From Undaria pinnatifida (Eukaryota; Sar; Phaeophyceae; Laminariales; Alariaceae): a stretch of 64,000 bases of DNA. The position numbers and the translations under genes are program-made. The stretch is taken from positions 7,664,701-7,728,700 of the forward strand of contig JABAKD010000018.1 in NCBI GenBank assembly GCA_012845835.1. Reading direction: 5' to 3'. The notes beneath the pieces were generated by a model, which saw nothing but the letters and a program-made list of their open reading frames with translations, was not told where the DNA came from and ran no database searches. The first letter of the stretch is position 1. Each line of letters starts with the position of its first letter. Below, in pieces: positions 30,401 through 34,055 of the stretch.

Positions 30401-33067
30401 GGGCCTAACCAAGGGCGACAGTTCTACTGCTGCGCTCGACAAGAAAGCGACCAGTGCAATTTCTTCAGCTGGGCGGACGAAGATCAATCTTCCTCAAGAG
30501 GAGGAGGGGGAGGAGGAGGAGGAGGGGGAGGAGGAGGAGGAGGGGGAGGGGGGAGCGGGTCTGGGGGGGGAGACGGACGGGTGTGCCAAGGTCACCAGGA
30601 GCCCTGCAATCTGCGAACAACTCGAAAAGAGGTGAGCGGGAGAGACACTTGATGTCCGTCGGTGTCGGTCGGTTTCCGTCGGTATTCGTCGGTGGCGCGT
30701 GCTACAGTACAGGTACAGTGGGCACCCCCATTTAAGAGCGCCCGAGATAACGTCATTCGGGACTTAAGAGCGGTCAAATCCGCATATCCCGCCATACTAA
30801 GAGCCGTATAATATTGATCGGAGTATCACACGCAGCTTGCAAAGATAAGCTTCGACAAAATCTTCGATCTCACAGCTGCAGTGTGTTTTACTATTTTACG
30901 ATATATATATTGCTCATCTCTTCTAATATCTTCGCACTTTTCCTTTCTTCTTCTCCTAGACATAACTCAGATCTGGGGTCACTAGAAAGGCTCTTCTTCT
31001 CCCCCCTCCCCACTGCAGTACGTGCCTTCAGTTTTTTTCATCACGAGAAGATCCCAGGTATTTCTTCCCCCGTCGACTCACATTTGTACTGTTTATGTAC
31101 TACGAAGTATTGCCCACTACGTACAGACGAGGGCAGTGTGTGGTCAAGAGCGCCTGTGTCGGTTTTGTCACCAGGGTGCTCTTGAATCGGGGTGCTACTA
31201 CTACTCTGTGGCCCGTTTTGGCAAGATAGATATGTCTCGATGACTTGACGGGATTCCCTTACCCAGGAACTACCGAATGTTGTTGGCGTATGTGTTCAGT
31301 TTGCGTTTTTTCCAGTACTTTTCTCATGGAATGCCTGCCCAGACCGACTCGTGCTACGATAAGAGGTATAAATCGCACCTTTCGGCAACACCCATTTTAT
31401 GAATGGAAGGAGTGTTTAACGCAATTACAACTGAAACCCCGTTTTTTTGGGGGAGAAATCACTTGGAATTAGTTTTGGGAGGGGTTTTGGGGCTCTCTAA
31501 AGGGGTTAACCCCACAATCTTTGGAAAATGATCCTTGTGTTATCAACATAATTGTTTGTAATACATGGGTCGTGGGGTTTCCATCGGGTTGCCTGCCCGT
31601 TCGGTTTTACTATACGAGCTGGGGCGGCCAAGAAACCCATAACCCTTCAGTCGGGCATATCTTTTGAACGACAGTGACCCACTGAAACTGAGCATATCCT
31701 CGTAATCAGCTAGATACGGTAGTCATTTTAAGCCATCCAGCTTGAGAATCTGCCAAGTTGGTGCCGAAAAAAGTGGTTGCTACTCACGTCTCCTAGTTTG
31801 AGCATTTTTTTCATGATATTTTTGTGTTGCTTTTTCTAAAATTGCTCGAAATACAACGTGGATGGAATTGGCTCAATTTTTCTGGGCATGTACATCTTGG
31901 GACGAGGAGTAGGGACATACGCGTTTTGTTTCATGGGTCACTTTCGTTCGAAAGTTATGGATAAATCCCTGAAATATATGTAAATTTGTATGCAGAGGCC
32001 TTTCGGTGGAAACTTGGCCATGCACCTCTCAATTTTTGAAGTTAGGACCTGAAATTTTGACACGTGAATTGGACCAAGCTCACCAAAACAGTACCCGACG
32101 AACTCAAAAAAAAAAAAAAATGGCCGACATATGGCCGGCCAAAAGTTTTTCAAAACCATGAAATTGATGGAAAGTCAACGTTTTTTTTTTTCTTAGTTCG
32201 GGTACTGTTTTGGTGAGCTTGGTCCAAATCAAGTGCCAATTTTCAGGTCTGAACTCGAAAAAATGAGCGCAGCACAGCGATATTGGCTTGTTTTGAGCGT
32301 CTTGGCCGGCCCAGCTTGTAGCCAAACATTTTTTTGTTTTTTTGTGTGTGAGGTATGGAGGTCCTCAAGTGAACGAGCCTCAGAAAAAGCAATGGTTGGT
32401 GCGCCTCTACGACCCCGTCGTAGCACGTGTCGGCCGTGAGATTAGTCGTCGGGTTGCGATTTCAAATACGTAAATCGACGTCTTTTTTTAGCAGTGAGGA
32501 GCACGCGTCGAAGCAACCATTAGTCGTCTGTCTGCATCTGAGCGGGTACGTGTTGTCATGTGTTTTTTTGGTCTCGAATACATTCCTGGTATATTTTCAT
32601 GATCGTTGCCGTAGTAGCAACCACCCTGAATGCCGCCAATTGTTCGTTGTTGTTGTCCCTGTTGATCTTGTTGCCGTCATCGTTATTTTTTTATTCTTTT
32701 TTAATGTTTTGCACGGTGTGGTGCCCCCCCCCAAAACATCCCGCTCTCCCCGCTATGAAACCAGGGCGCTAATCAGGGGCGGCAGTTTTATTCATGCCCG
32801 AGACCCCAAGGAGAACAATGCGGCCACTTCGAGTGGGCGGACGAAGCAAGACCTAGCTCTGACCCATCCGGCAGCGGCAACAACAACCGAAATAGTTGGG
32901 GAAGTCCGGGCGGCGGCGGTAGCAGCAACAGCCGTCAAGGAGGCGGGAGGGGGAGGGGGCCAGGGAGAGGGGGTAGAAGAGGAGGAGGCGGTGGAGGAGG
33001 GGGACTGTTTGGCAGTGCTGGTGGCGGGGGAGGCGGGAGGGGGAGGGGTAGAGGGAGGGGGTATTGA
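455..33067 (+). CDS. TOP3A: DNA topoisomerase III alpha-type, 5'-partial, 15 exons in window
   Basis: Type IA topoisomerase that passes single strands through a transient 5'-phosphotyrosine break; the family acts in the nucleus with RecQ helicases and RMI proteins to resolve recombination intermediates. Exons by position: 455-523, 2773-2928, 4023-4151, 8186-8264, 9049-9188, 10979-11130, 11461-11566, 13035-13194, 14518-14607, 14937-15096, 24675 to about 24754, 26113-26435, 29658-29844, 30401-30631, 32765-33067. Splice phases agree at every junction. The order is: end of the topoisomerase core ([32 protein letters not shown]), several Cys-pair zinc fingers, three GRF fingers, Gly/Arg-rich tail and a TGA stop. 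The N-terminal TOPRIM domain and catalytic Tyr are upstream of position 1. One frame break occurs in a G run in exon 13. Family assignment is secure; individual splice ends in G-rich exons are less so. Confidence 0.93.
684..1165 (+). mobile_element. Repeat family B (LINE-like 3' end) copy
   Basis: About 480 bases shared with 25443-25950, with shorter pieces at 9585-9690 and 10765-10840 on plus and 3175-3285 and 49410-49510 on minus. The copies end in GGCCATGCACAAACTGAG then TACNCC and a C run. The 25586 copy has an 88-codon frame ([20 protein letters not shown]). The shared 3' end and variable 5' end suggest 5'-truncated retroelement insertions; no domain is identified. Confidence 0.5.
1240..2010 (+). 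pseudogene. Degenerate LINE 3' fragment (family A)
   Basis: Parallel to 9812-10555 from GCCATAGCTGATAGGGCTG onward, with the reverse-transcriptase C-terminal zinc-finger region (ATGTGCCCGTGTGGC) still visible but frames broken. Ends GCAAGCAACAAATGAGTACG followed by C-rich sequence. Confidence 0.7.
2341..2419 (+). pseudogene. Decayed copy of TOP3A exon 2 acceptor and 5' half (copy a)
   Basis: GTTCAG then GTGCACGCG, GACTGCGGCGGGG, CGACAGGGCTCATGGTCACC align to the start of exon 2, including its acceptor. The frame meets TAA after about 11 codons, so it cannot be a usable alternative exon. Confidence 0.85.
2472..2550 (+). pseudogene. Decayed copy of TOP3A exon 2 acceptor and 5' half (copy b)
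   Basis: A second tandem copy, 132 bases after the first, with ATTCAG, GTGCACACG and GGGCTCATGGTCACCGAACG. The unit includes intron sequence (CAACGGAATTCGATCTGACG) in both copies. Confidence 0.85.
2773..2928 (+). CDS. TOP3A: TOP3A exon 2 (core domain)
   Basis: Fifty-two codons, phase 0 at both ends, with acceptor TATTCAG|GTC and donor TTGATG|GTGAGA. It encodes [20 protein letters not shown] then [19 protein letters not shown], the strand-helix segment of topoisomerase III that precedes the GIGTDAT motif. It is flanked by two decayed copies of its 5' half upstream and three decayed copies of its 3' part downstream. Confidence 0.92.
3048..3390 (+). pseudogene. Three decayed copies of TOP3A exon 2 3' end and donor
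   Basis: Copies at about 3048-3125 (GGCCGAACCATCCCA to TTTTGATGATGAGATGG), 3132-3180 (GGACAGGAGTTCATCCCCAT to TTTTGATGGTGATG) and 3308-3390 (GGCCGAACTATCTCGAAG to GGGACAGGAGTTCGTTCCCA). Each repeats the end of exon 2 and following G-rich intron sequence. The second and third are interrupted or separated by LINE family B sequence. Confidence 0.85.
3175..3475 (-). mobile_element. LINE-type 3' end fragments (families B and A), minus strand
   Basis: 3175-3285 is the reverse complement of the family B end (GCATAGCCGTAGTCTTATGA, CCCTCGCATCCCTAC). About 3400-3475 is the reverse complement of the family A end (TACTCATTTTTGCTTGCC, CTTTCGAGAACGAGCACC). Both are preceded by G runs, the complement of the C tails seen on plus copies. 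Confidence 0.6.
3480..4022. other. TOP3A: Rest of TOP3A intron 2
   Basis: T-rich intron DNA with no coding signal. It contains one TACCTGGTA palindrome at 3707. The short open frame at 3893-4156 overlaps exon 3 in another frame and is not supported. Confidence 0.6.
4023..4151 (+). CDS. TOP3A: TOP3A exon 3 with GIGTDAT motif
   Basis: Forty-three codons, phase 0 at both ends (GGGCAG|ATG and CGCAAG|GTTAGT). It encodes [16 protein letters not shown] followed by [16 protein letters not shown]. The K-G-I-G-T-D-A-T block is the conserved type IA signature late in the core. The ATG at the exon start is internal, not the initiator, since the upstream exons belong to the same domain. Confidence 0.94.
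4325..4392 (-). repeat. Short interspersed repeat (family R4)
   Basis: Reverse complement of the unit seen at 11728-11795 and 30812-30885 on plus and at 22115-22200 and 23098-23165 on minus: GATCGGAGTATCACAC, GCAGCTTGCAAAGATGAG, TCGACAAAATCTTCGATCTC. Type unknown; about 70-100 bases. Confidence 0.55.
4518..4780. repeat. Tandem duplication, period about 132 bases
   Basis: Two near-identical units starting ACTGATACTGCAGT and running through GGTTACCCGTATGGAGAGGG and TTCCTGGACCGTACCATATT. It lies in TOP3A intron 3 directly before a decayed exon 4 copy. Confidence 0.85.
4829..4885 (+). pseudogene. Decayed copy of TOP3A exon 4 start
   Basis: GCTCGTAGTGCTGCCGTAAG then AAAGAGCAGTCCCGTTTCTC align with the acceptor and first 40 bases of exon 4 (GCACGTAGTACTGCCTCAAG). 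Conceptual reading [15 protein letters not shown] parallels [15 protein letters not shown]. Confidence 0.82.
5183..5222 (+). pseudogene. Second, older copy of TOP3A exon 4 start
   Basis: TACCGCACGAACGAACACTC then CCACTTCTTCCCCCCTG reads [12 protein letters not shown], parallel to [13 protein letters not shown] with a two-base gap. The upstream CGTGCCTCCCTCGC also resembles the sequence before the real exon 4. Weaker than the 4829 copy. Confidence 0.5.
5244..7483. mobile_element. OTU-protease element, copy 1 (deleted)
   Basis: Homologous to 37374-39337 over most of its length. Compared with copy 2 it lacks about 350 bases holding the N-terminal half of the OTU frame, lost between two GTTTGTA repeats near 5488. 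It has a TTAA-flanked MITE at 5574-5662 and an extra or retained 540-base segment (about 6218-6755). Both copies share a perfect 16-base inverted repeat (6107-6146; arm AAATATGCACTTGGGC). No clear terminal repeats or target duplication were found, so its class is unknown. Confidence 0.75.
5574..5662 (+). mobile_element. TTAA-type MITE copy
   Basis: TTAA, then CCCCTTTACAACTGGAAGCC, to GGGCTCCAAAGGGG, then TTAA. Short inverted ends CCCCTTT/AAAGGGG and TTAA on both sides are what piggyBac-type transposition leaves. Sits in OTU-element copy 1 and is absent from copy 2. Confidence 0.75.
7484..8185. other. TOP3A: Rest of TOP3A intron 3
   Basis: No coding signal. Contains a short internal repetition of CCGCCTTNTANAGGGANGCC (about 7540-7665) and a T-rich tract with pyrimidines leading into the exon 4 acceptor. 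Confidence 0.5.
8186..8264 (+). CDS. TOP3A: TOP3A exon 4 (core domain)
   Basis: Encodes [20 protein letters not shown] then DGYDNI, ending in phase 1 (ATCG|GTGAGA). This matches the family segment that closes the core with a G-L-V-[ED]-G-Y-D pattern. Two decayed copies lie upstream in the intron, near 4829 and 5183. Confidence 0.93.
8832..8905 (+). pseudogene. Decayed copy of TOP3A exon 5 start
   Basis: CTTCAG then GTTTCCAGATTGGCGCAACC, CGCCTGAGGGCCGCCACGGA, ACTGGACTGCACC duplicates the acceptor and first 60 bases of exon 5, about 207 bases upstream of it. In the exon frame it reads [17 protein letters not shown] and stays open to TAG at 8923. Confidence 0.9.
9049..9188 (+). CDS. TOP3A: TOP3A exon 5 (core C-terminal helices)
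   Basis: Starts in phase 1 (CCTCAG|GT) and ends in phase 0 (AAGCG|GTGGGT). It encodes [20 protein letters not shown] followed by [20 protein letters not shown], the helical end of the topoisomerase core. A decayed duplicate of its first half sits about 200 bases upstream. Confidence 0.92.
9585..9690 (+). mobile_element. Repeat family B fragment
   Basis: CTTTGCGCTTGGTGCACGCG, GTCTGCCTGGT and CGACGTGCTCCGTCCTGGCA match 1030-1100, followed by CATGAAATGAGTACACCCCC, the shared 3' end with a C tail. Confidence 0.6.
9726..9775 (+). pseudogene. Decayed copy of TOP3A exon 6 start
   Basis: CACCACAACGCCCGCAAGCT then TAACAACGCCGTGATGATG and TACACTTCC parallels CTAGAACGCCCACAAGCTGG and following bases at the start of exon 6. 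The acceptor AG is lost. Reading [12 protein letters not shown] mirrors [12 protein letters not shown]. Confidence 0.82.
9812..10555 (+). mobile_element. LINE retrotransposon 3' fragment (family A) with RT C-terminal zinc finger
   Basis: A 212-codon open frame (9889-10527) is the C-terminal end of a non-LTR retrotransposon polyprotein. It contains a C-P-C-G-x(5)-R-T-H-x(4)-E-C finger ([20 protein letters not shown]), typical of the zinc-binding domain after LINE reverse transcriptase, then [15 protein letters not shown]. No catalytic RT motifs are present, so it is 5'-truncated and inactive. It ends ATCAAATGAGTACGCC followed by a C run. It shares its body with 1240-2010 and its 3' end with 10858-10925, 12607-12698 and 44155-44230. 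Confidence 0.8.
10765..10925 (+). mobile_element. Two short LINE-type 3' end fragments
   Basis: 10765-10840 resembles family B (GAGAGGGTCTACGGTCTTAT, GGTCATGCATG). 10858-10925 resembles the family A end (TTCCGTCTCGAACGGGATGC, CTAAAGCAAGCAGAAAAATC) and runs into a C tract. Confidence 0.6.
10979..11130 (+). CDS. TOP3A: TOP3A exon 6 (last core helix, first Cys pair)
   Basis: Starts in phase 0 (CTACTAG|AAC) and ends in phase 2 (GGAAG|GTTTGG). It encodes [18 protein letters not shown], the last helix of the core, and then [15 protein letters not shown] with the first CxxC of the zinc-finger tail. Joining to exon 7 gives the run [17 protein letters not shown]. Confidence 0.9.
11131..11460. other. 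TOP3A: TOP3A intron 6, C/T-rich
   Basis: Almost pure pyrimidine from 11245 to 11445 built of CCCCCCTTCTCTC units. It ends at GGGTAG before exon 7. No gene. Confidence 0.6.
11461..11566 (+). CDS. TOP3A: TOP3A exon 7 (zinc finger)
   Basis: Starts in phase 2 (GGGTAG|A) and ends in phase 0 (TTCCAG|GTATTG). It encodes [20 protein letters not shown] and ends [11 protein letters not shown]. The two CxxC pairs separated by a loop resemble the topoisomerase III beta-type zinc module. A decayed copy of its 3' end lies in the next intron. Confidence 0.9.
11640..12060. repeat. GGTT/GATT microsatellite, duplicated with part of exon 7
   Basis: GGTTGGTTGATTGATTG runs at about 11630-11690 and a longer GGTTGGTTGG array at 11895-12060. 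Each is preceded by the same exon 7 end plus intron start, so the microsatellite was copied with the junction. An R4 repeat lies between (11728-11795). Confidence 0.8.
11817..11870 (+). pseudogene. Decayed copy of TOP3A exon 7 3' end
   Basis: GTGTTCGATTGTCCCCTGTG, TAAATTTTC and GTATGTTGTTGCCACCGCTG repeat the end of exon 7 (GCGTTCGATTGTCCACTGTG) and its first intron bases, 260 bases downstream. Reading [10 protein letters not shown] parallels [10 protein letters not shown]. Confidence 0.88.
12086..12173 (+). mobile_element. TTAA-type MITE copy
   Basis: TTAACGCCTTTACAACTGGA to GGGCTCTAAAGGGGTTA. Same unit as 5574-5662, with the 3' TTAA decayed to TTAC. Confidence 0.65.
12607..12698 (+). mobile_element. 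LINE family A 3' terminal fragment
   Basis: GAAGCAGGAACGGCGCTCCG, CGAAAGCGATGCATGGTCAA, GCTAAAGCAAGCAAAGAATG then AGTACGCCCC and about 330 bases of C/T-rich tract up to exon 8. Confidence 0.65.
13035..13194 (+). CDS. TOP3A: TOP3A exon 8 (zinc fingers)
   Basis: Starts in phase 0 (CTCTTAG|GTG) and ends in phase 1 (TTCAAG|GTCAGC). It encodes [20 protein letters not shown] then [20 protein letters not shown] and [13 protein letters not shown]. Two CxxC pairs plus further cysteines continue the zinc-binding tail. Decayed copies of its 3' end lie downstream at about 13756 and 14457. Confidence 0.88.
13200..13910. repeat. Telomere-like CCCTAA-related repeat in intron 8
   Basis: About 700 bases dominated by CCCTAACCC, CCAACCCTAACCCC and CCCCGACCC words, with four or five longer units each containing TTCAGTNNTTACAACTC-like words. 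Related to TTAGGG telomere repeats but degenerate, so probably a microsatellite or minisatellite. Confidence 0.75.
13756..13823 (+). pseudogene. Decayed copy of TOP3A exon 8 3' end
   Basis: ACTGTTTTTTTTGCGGCGCC, CACCCGCCCGCCCTCTCGCC, CGCAGGGTTCAGCGTAGGCA parallel CTGCTTTATGTGCAGCGCCA and following bases through the exon 8 donor (CAAGGTCAGCAACTA). A third, shorter copy is at about 14457-14492 (TTCGACGCCACCTGCGCACT). Confidence 0.82.
14518..14607 (+). CDS. TOP3A: TOP3A exon 9 (zinc finger)
   Basis: Phase 1 at both ends (GTTGCAG|GC and CATCTCG|GTGAGC). It encodes [20 protein letters not shown] then [10 protein letters not shown]. It supplies the first half of a topoisomerase-type zinc ribbon that is completed by exon 10. 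Confidence 0.9.
14632..14712. repeat. (GTT)n microsatellite in TOP3A intron 9
   Basis: About 25 uninterrupted GTT units starting 25 bases after the exon 9 donor. The rest of the intron is T-rich with TTGTCC repeats. Confidence 0.95.
14937..15096 (+). CDS. TOP3A: TOP3A exon 10 (zinc ribbon)
   Basis: Starts in phase 1 (GTTGCAG|GG) and ends in phase 2 (CCAGAG|GTAGGT). It encodes [20 protein letters not shown], a GGG(T)CPSCSG pair and YLDFTFKFQ. The C-x-x-Y-P-x-C-x-x-x-x-W-L-P pattern is the typical second half of a type IA topoisomerase zinc ribbon. A 9.6-kb intron follows. Confidence 0.92.
15830..16576 (+). other. Open frame with CAG/GCC trinucleotide repeats, unknown
   Basis: A 248-codon frame whose second half is GCC/CAG-type repeats giving poly-Ala and poly-Gln. 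Other frames are open too, for example [20 protein letters not shown] at 16049. The sequence before the repeats may be an old transposable-element frame, but I see no domain. Most of the length comes from the repeats. Confidence 0.3.
17338..18142 (+). pseudogene. Possible LTR-retrotransposon remnant
   Basis: Several overlapping frames look once-coding. One frame at about 17808-17850 reads [14 protein letters not shown], resembling the ADI-x-TK motif near the end of Ty1/copia polyproteins. No other copia motif is clear. Low confidence. Confidence 0.25.
18192..20429 (-). mobile_element. hAT-type DNA transposon, non-autonomous deletion derivative
   Basis: Both ends are visible: target duplication GGAACGTT at 18184-18191 and 20430-20437, and inverted termini ACACGCCCCGGAC / GTCTGGGGTGT. 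The inner flanks are arrays of about nine units each (18205-18640 and 19955-20390), every unit holding GATGAGCTATCG-TATAGCTCA and AAACATGTGC. The middle carries a broken minus-strand transposase frame. Eight-base duplication, short ACAC termini and subterminal repeats fit hAT elements. The total of 2238 bases and the missing catalytic region make it dependent on a transposase elsewhere. Confidence 0.9.
19359..19660 (-). pseudogene. hAT transposase remnant: N-terminus joined to C-terminal dimerisation domain
   Basis: ATG at 19660 opens [20 protein letters not shown] and an acidic stretch ([12 protein letters not shown]). After a one-frame change near 19525 the reading becomes [20 protein letters not shown] then [20 protein letters not shown], ending ALSN and TGA at 19359. 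The P-x-S-[SA]-x-x-E-R-x-F-S-x-x-G block is the hAT C-terminal dimerisation signature. The zinc finger and DDE/RNase H-like core between them are deleted. Confidence 0.88.
20438..21880. other. Intronic sequence with a repeated block
   Basis: No supported gene. GGCCGATCGGGTAAGGACGC then ATGGCCCACTG (about 20999) recurs at 21589, suggesting a diverged repeat. The 145-codon frame at 20627-21064 has no recognisable domain. Confidence 0.4.
22115..23165. other. Intronic sequence with two R4 repeats and simple sequence
   Basis: R4 copies on minus at 22115-22200 and 23098-23165, an (ACGT)n run at 22541-22566, and a diverged tandem pair with CTTGCCGCCT and GAGTGTGACA, CTCCAACCACTCACAC (22685-22745 and 22933-22985). 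No gene. Confidence 0.5.
23270..24100 (-). repeat. Tandem array with decayed tRNA 3' halves
   Basis: Three to four units of about 230-300 bases, each with GATAAATATTATCANCGGGG, a GTTACAC block, ATCCTGGCG..GAAGACCTT and an A-rich stretch leading to GACCAACTCGAACCCCGAAT (23460, 23693) or GGGACTCGAACCCTGAAG (23905). The last words are the reverse complement of a tRNA T-arm. The intact tRNA-Arg lies at the end of the array. Confidence 0.75.
24107..24180 (-). tRNA. tRNA-Arg(CCG)
   Basis: Folds as a complete cloverleaf on minus: acceptor GACCTCG/CGAGGTG, D stem GCCT/AGGT with GG in the loop, anticodon stem TCTGT/ACAGA around loop TTCCGAC (anticodon CCG), T stem CGGGG/CCCTG around TTCGAGT. Discriminator G, no intron, followed by TCCTTATTCTTTTT, a Pol III terminator. 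The one flaw is a G1:G72 mismatch, so activity is likely but not certain. It is antisense inside TOP3A intron 10. Confidence 0.88.
24181..24410. repeat. Repeat shared with 36436-36690, containing tRNA-like words and a poly-G end
   Basis: TTCGGAGACAGACACCTTAC, ACGTTTCGGACACAGACGCC and CGGGGTTTCACATGTTATG, then a run of about 30 G. The same block occurs at 36436-36690, also ending in a G run. The words GGAAACAGACACCTTA and similar match the anticodon/D-arm complement of the adjacent tRNA-Arg. Confidence 0.7.
24675..24754 (+). CDS. TOP3A: TOP3A exon 11 (Cys-pair motif)
   Basis: Starts in phase 2 (CTCGTAG|A), exactly matching exon 10, and encodes [20 protein letters not shown] then LREL. This corresponds to the family segment with PP then C-x(2,3)-C before the linker to the GRF finger. 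The donor is uncertain: GT dinucleotides at 24755, 24758 and 24761 in a GGTGGTGGTGG run all give phase 1, which fits the acceptor at 26113. Confidence 0.8.
24755..26112. other. TOP3A: TOP3A intron 11: G-rich tract and repeat family B
   Basis: G-rich from 24755 to about 25060, C-rich at 25120-25350, and a near full-length family B copy at 25443-25950. The long Gly/Arg frames here reflect G runs rather than a protein. Confidence 0.6.
25443..25950 (+). mobile_element. Repeat family B (LINE-like 3' end) copy
   Basis: About 85-90 percent like 684-1165 by eye. Contains an 88-codon frame from 25586 ([20 protein letters not shown], then [20 protein letters not shown]) and ends CATGCACAAACTGAGAACGC plus a C run. 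Confidence 0.6.
26113..26435 (+). CDS. TOP3A: TOP3A exon 12 (linker and first half of GRF finger 1)
   Basis: Encodes an acidic start (DDEEDGDNVY), a basic stretch ([11 protein letters not shown]), a long Gly-rich linker and then [16 protein letters not shown], the N-terminal half of a GRF zinc finger with CxxH ligands. It ends in phase 0 (AAAGAG|GTAAGA). I chose the start at ATGAG|ATCAG because an in-frame stop lies at 26109 and this site has phase 1; starting at 26118 would be phase 0. Confidence 0.8.
26436..29657. other. TOP3A: TOP3A intron 12 (3.2 kb)
   Basis: Contains G/C homopolymers near 26615, 26705 and 26790, a diverged 57-base tandem pair (GAGGGGGAAGACTTTGT at 27221 and 27269), an S2 SINE-like copy at 27475-27680, and two TACCAGGTA palindromes (29100, 29286). 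The 226-codon minus frame at 26899-27579 spans these repeats and has no domain. Confidence 0.5.
27475..27680 (+). mobile_element. SINE-like repeat S2
   Basis: Core words shared with 34803-34985, 47213-47455, 49740-50000 and 53355-53435: GGAGGCTTAAGACCTCCCCC, TGGCCTAGGTGTACAACGA, CCGACGATTTAGGGTTAAGG, AGCCCCGTCATTCAGAAAAC, ATTTTCGCCAATAAAAGGTA and TACCTCTATCGTA. The 47213 copy keeps GGCCTAGTGGTAGAACAC, a tRNA-like A box. Probably a tRNA-derived SINE. Confidence 0.6.
29658..29844 (+). CDS. TOP3A: TOP3A exon 13 (GRF 1 second half, GRF 2 first half), frame broken
   Basis: Begins [20 protein letters not shown] then [10 protein letters not shown], completing GRF finger 1. A Gly-rich linker leads to [16 protein letters not shown], the first half of GRF 2. 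The exon is 187 bases, one base too long: the reading frame changes inside a run of 12 G at 29766-29777. Both halves are clearly coding, so this is either a homopolymer miscount in the assembly or a real lesion. Confidence 0.82.
29845..30400. other. TOP3A: TOP3A intron 13
   Basis: T/G-rich sequence with GTTGTTGG simple repeats. No gene. Confidence 0.6.
30401..30631 (+). CDS. TOP3A: TOP3A exon 14 (GRF 2 second half, GRF 3 first half)
   Basis: Seventy-seven codons, phase 0 at both ends (ATCTCAG|GGG and AAAGAG|GTGAGC), in frame throughout. It encodes [20 protein letters not shown] then FFSWADEDQ, a poly-Gly linker from a GGAGGAGGG repeat, and [16 protein letters not shown]. The layout is the same as exon 13. 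Confidence 0.9.
31416..31509 (+). mobile_element. TTAA-type MITE copy
   Basis: TTAACGCAATTACAACTGAA to GGGGCTCTCTAAAGGGGTTAA. TTAA is intact at both ends; the left end has decayed from CCCCTTTAC. Confidence 0.75.
32046..32251. repeat. Inverted repeat (fold-back), arms about 70 bases
   Basis: Left arm GACCTGAAATTTTGACACGT, GGACCAAGCTCACCAAAACA, GTACCCGACGAACT. Right arm (forward) TTAGTTCGGGTACTGTTTTG, GTGAGCTTGGTCCAAATCAA, TTTTCAGGTC. The arms end in poly-A and poly-T around a 60-base loop containing CGACATATGGCCGGCC. Possibly a MITE. Confidence 0.85.
32765..33067 (+). CDS. TOP3A: TOP3A terminal exon (GRF 3 second half, RGG tail, stop)
   Basis: Starts in phase 0 (AAACCAG|GGC) with [20 protein letters not shown] then HFEWADEA, completing GRF finger 3. 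The rest is Ser/Asn-rich and then Gly/Arg-rich (GGGRGRG and RGRGRGRGY) and ends in TGA at 33065-33067. GRF fingers bind single-stranded DNA; RGG tails in type III topoisomerases bind nucleic acid. Total length from GGC to stop is 101 codons. Confidence 0.9.
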   Translation, partial: GANQGRQFYSCPRPQGEQCGHFEWADEARPSSDPSGSGNNNRNSWGSPGGGGSSNSRQGGGRGRGPGRGGRRGGGGGGGGLFGSAGGGGGGRGRGRGRGY

Positions 33068-33704
33068 GAGGACGGCACCAGTTTGGAGCCGGTGTGGTGA
33101 CGGGGGTGGGGGTGGGGTGGGGATAGTGACAGCATGGAACTAGTTTCGGGCTGTTTTGGTGAAGATTCAACGGCATGCCGTGGATTGGACGGGTGGCGGA
33201 GAAAAGTTGCTTTGACGTGCTGTACTGTAACGCTGCTGCTGCTGCTTCTTTAGGCTCCAGAAATGCCTTTAAGTAAGCATTTGTTTGGACGTGGTGGTAG
33301 TTCGTGTTTTTGCGCTCGCTTTTGGTCCGTGCCGTTTTCTTCTTTCATGTCAGTTTTCTCTGTTCTCAGAGTTTTTGTTTTCGTTTTCGAAGGTGCTTGG
33401 CAGTATTGTACTGTTCGTCGATCTGCTTTGCTGTCACTCTGTCAAGTGTTTTCGTCGGCCTATCCTAGATGCCACTCGTACAAGCCGTAGTCTTGCTGCT
33501 AGTAGTAGTGGTGGTGGTGGTGCTGTTGCCGCCGCTATTCTGTGTGGATGTCGCAGGTGTTGCGTGATGCTCAGTTGAATTGTTTACATAATTCGGTAGA
33601 GATCTCGCTCGCTGAGAAAGGCGAGCCGCAGATTGTGATGACAGTGGCCTCTTGTCATTGCTGGTAACACAACCGACCCCTAGACCTGCTTGGGGCCTGC
33701 CTGG

Positions 33705-34055
33705 CCGTCGTTGCTACGTTTGACCAATCGGCGAGGGAGGTCGCGACGTGTTTGACCATTTGGTGAAGGAGATGGTGACATTTTTGGGCATTCGGTGAGG
33801 GCGATTGTGAATTTTTTACCAATCGGCGAGGGCGCATGTTTTGATGAACAAGCGAAGGAGGTTGTTGACGTTTTGATAACTTGGCGGGGAAGATTGTGAC
33901 GTTTTCACCAATCATTGAGGGAGATTATGATGCTTCGACCGGTCTGCGAGGCAGATGTGACGTTTTAACCAACCGGTGGGGGCGATTGTGACTTGGTGAC
34001 CACCCAGCCAGGAAGGTTGCGACTTTTTGACCAATCGGCGAGGGAGATGACTCTC
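33705..34055. repeat. Degenerate minisatellite, unit about 45 bases
   Basis: Eight or nine units of the form TTTTTGACCAATCGGCGAGG then GAGATTGTGACG, for example at 33719, 33820, 33900 and 34026. Confidence 0.75.

Larger units (their letters stand above)
30632..32764. other. TOP3A: TOP3A intron 14: R4 repeat, MITE and fold-back
   Basis: R4 repeat at 30812-30885, MITE at 31416-31509 and a large inverted repeat at 32046-32251. No supported gene. The frame at 31022-31243 is Cys-rich ([20 protein letters not shown]), but no second motif or splice pattern supports it. Confidence 0.55.
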
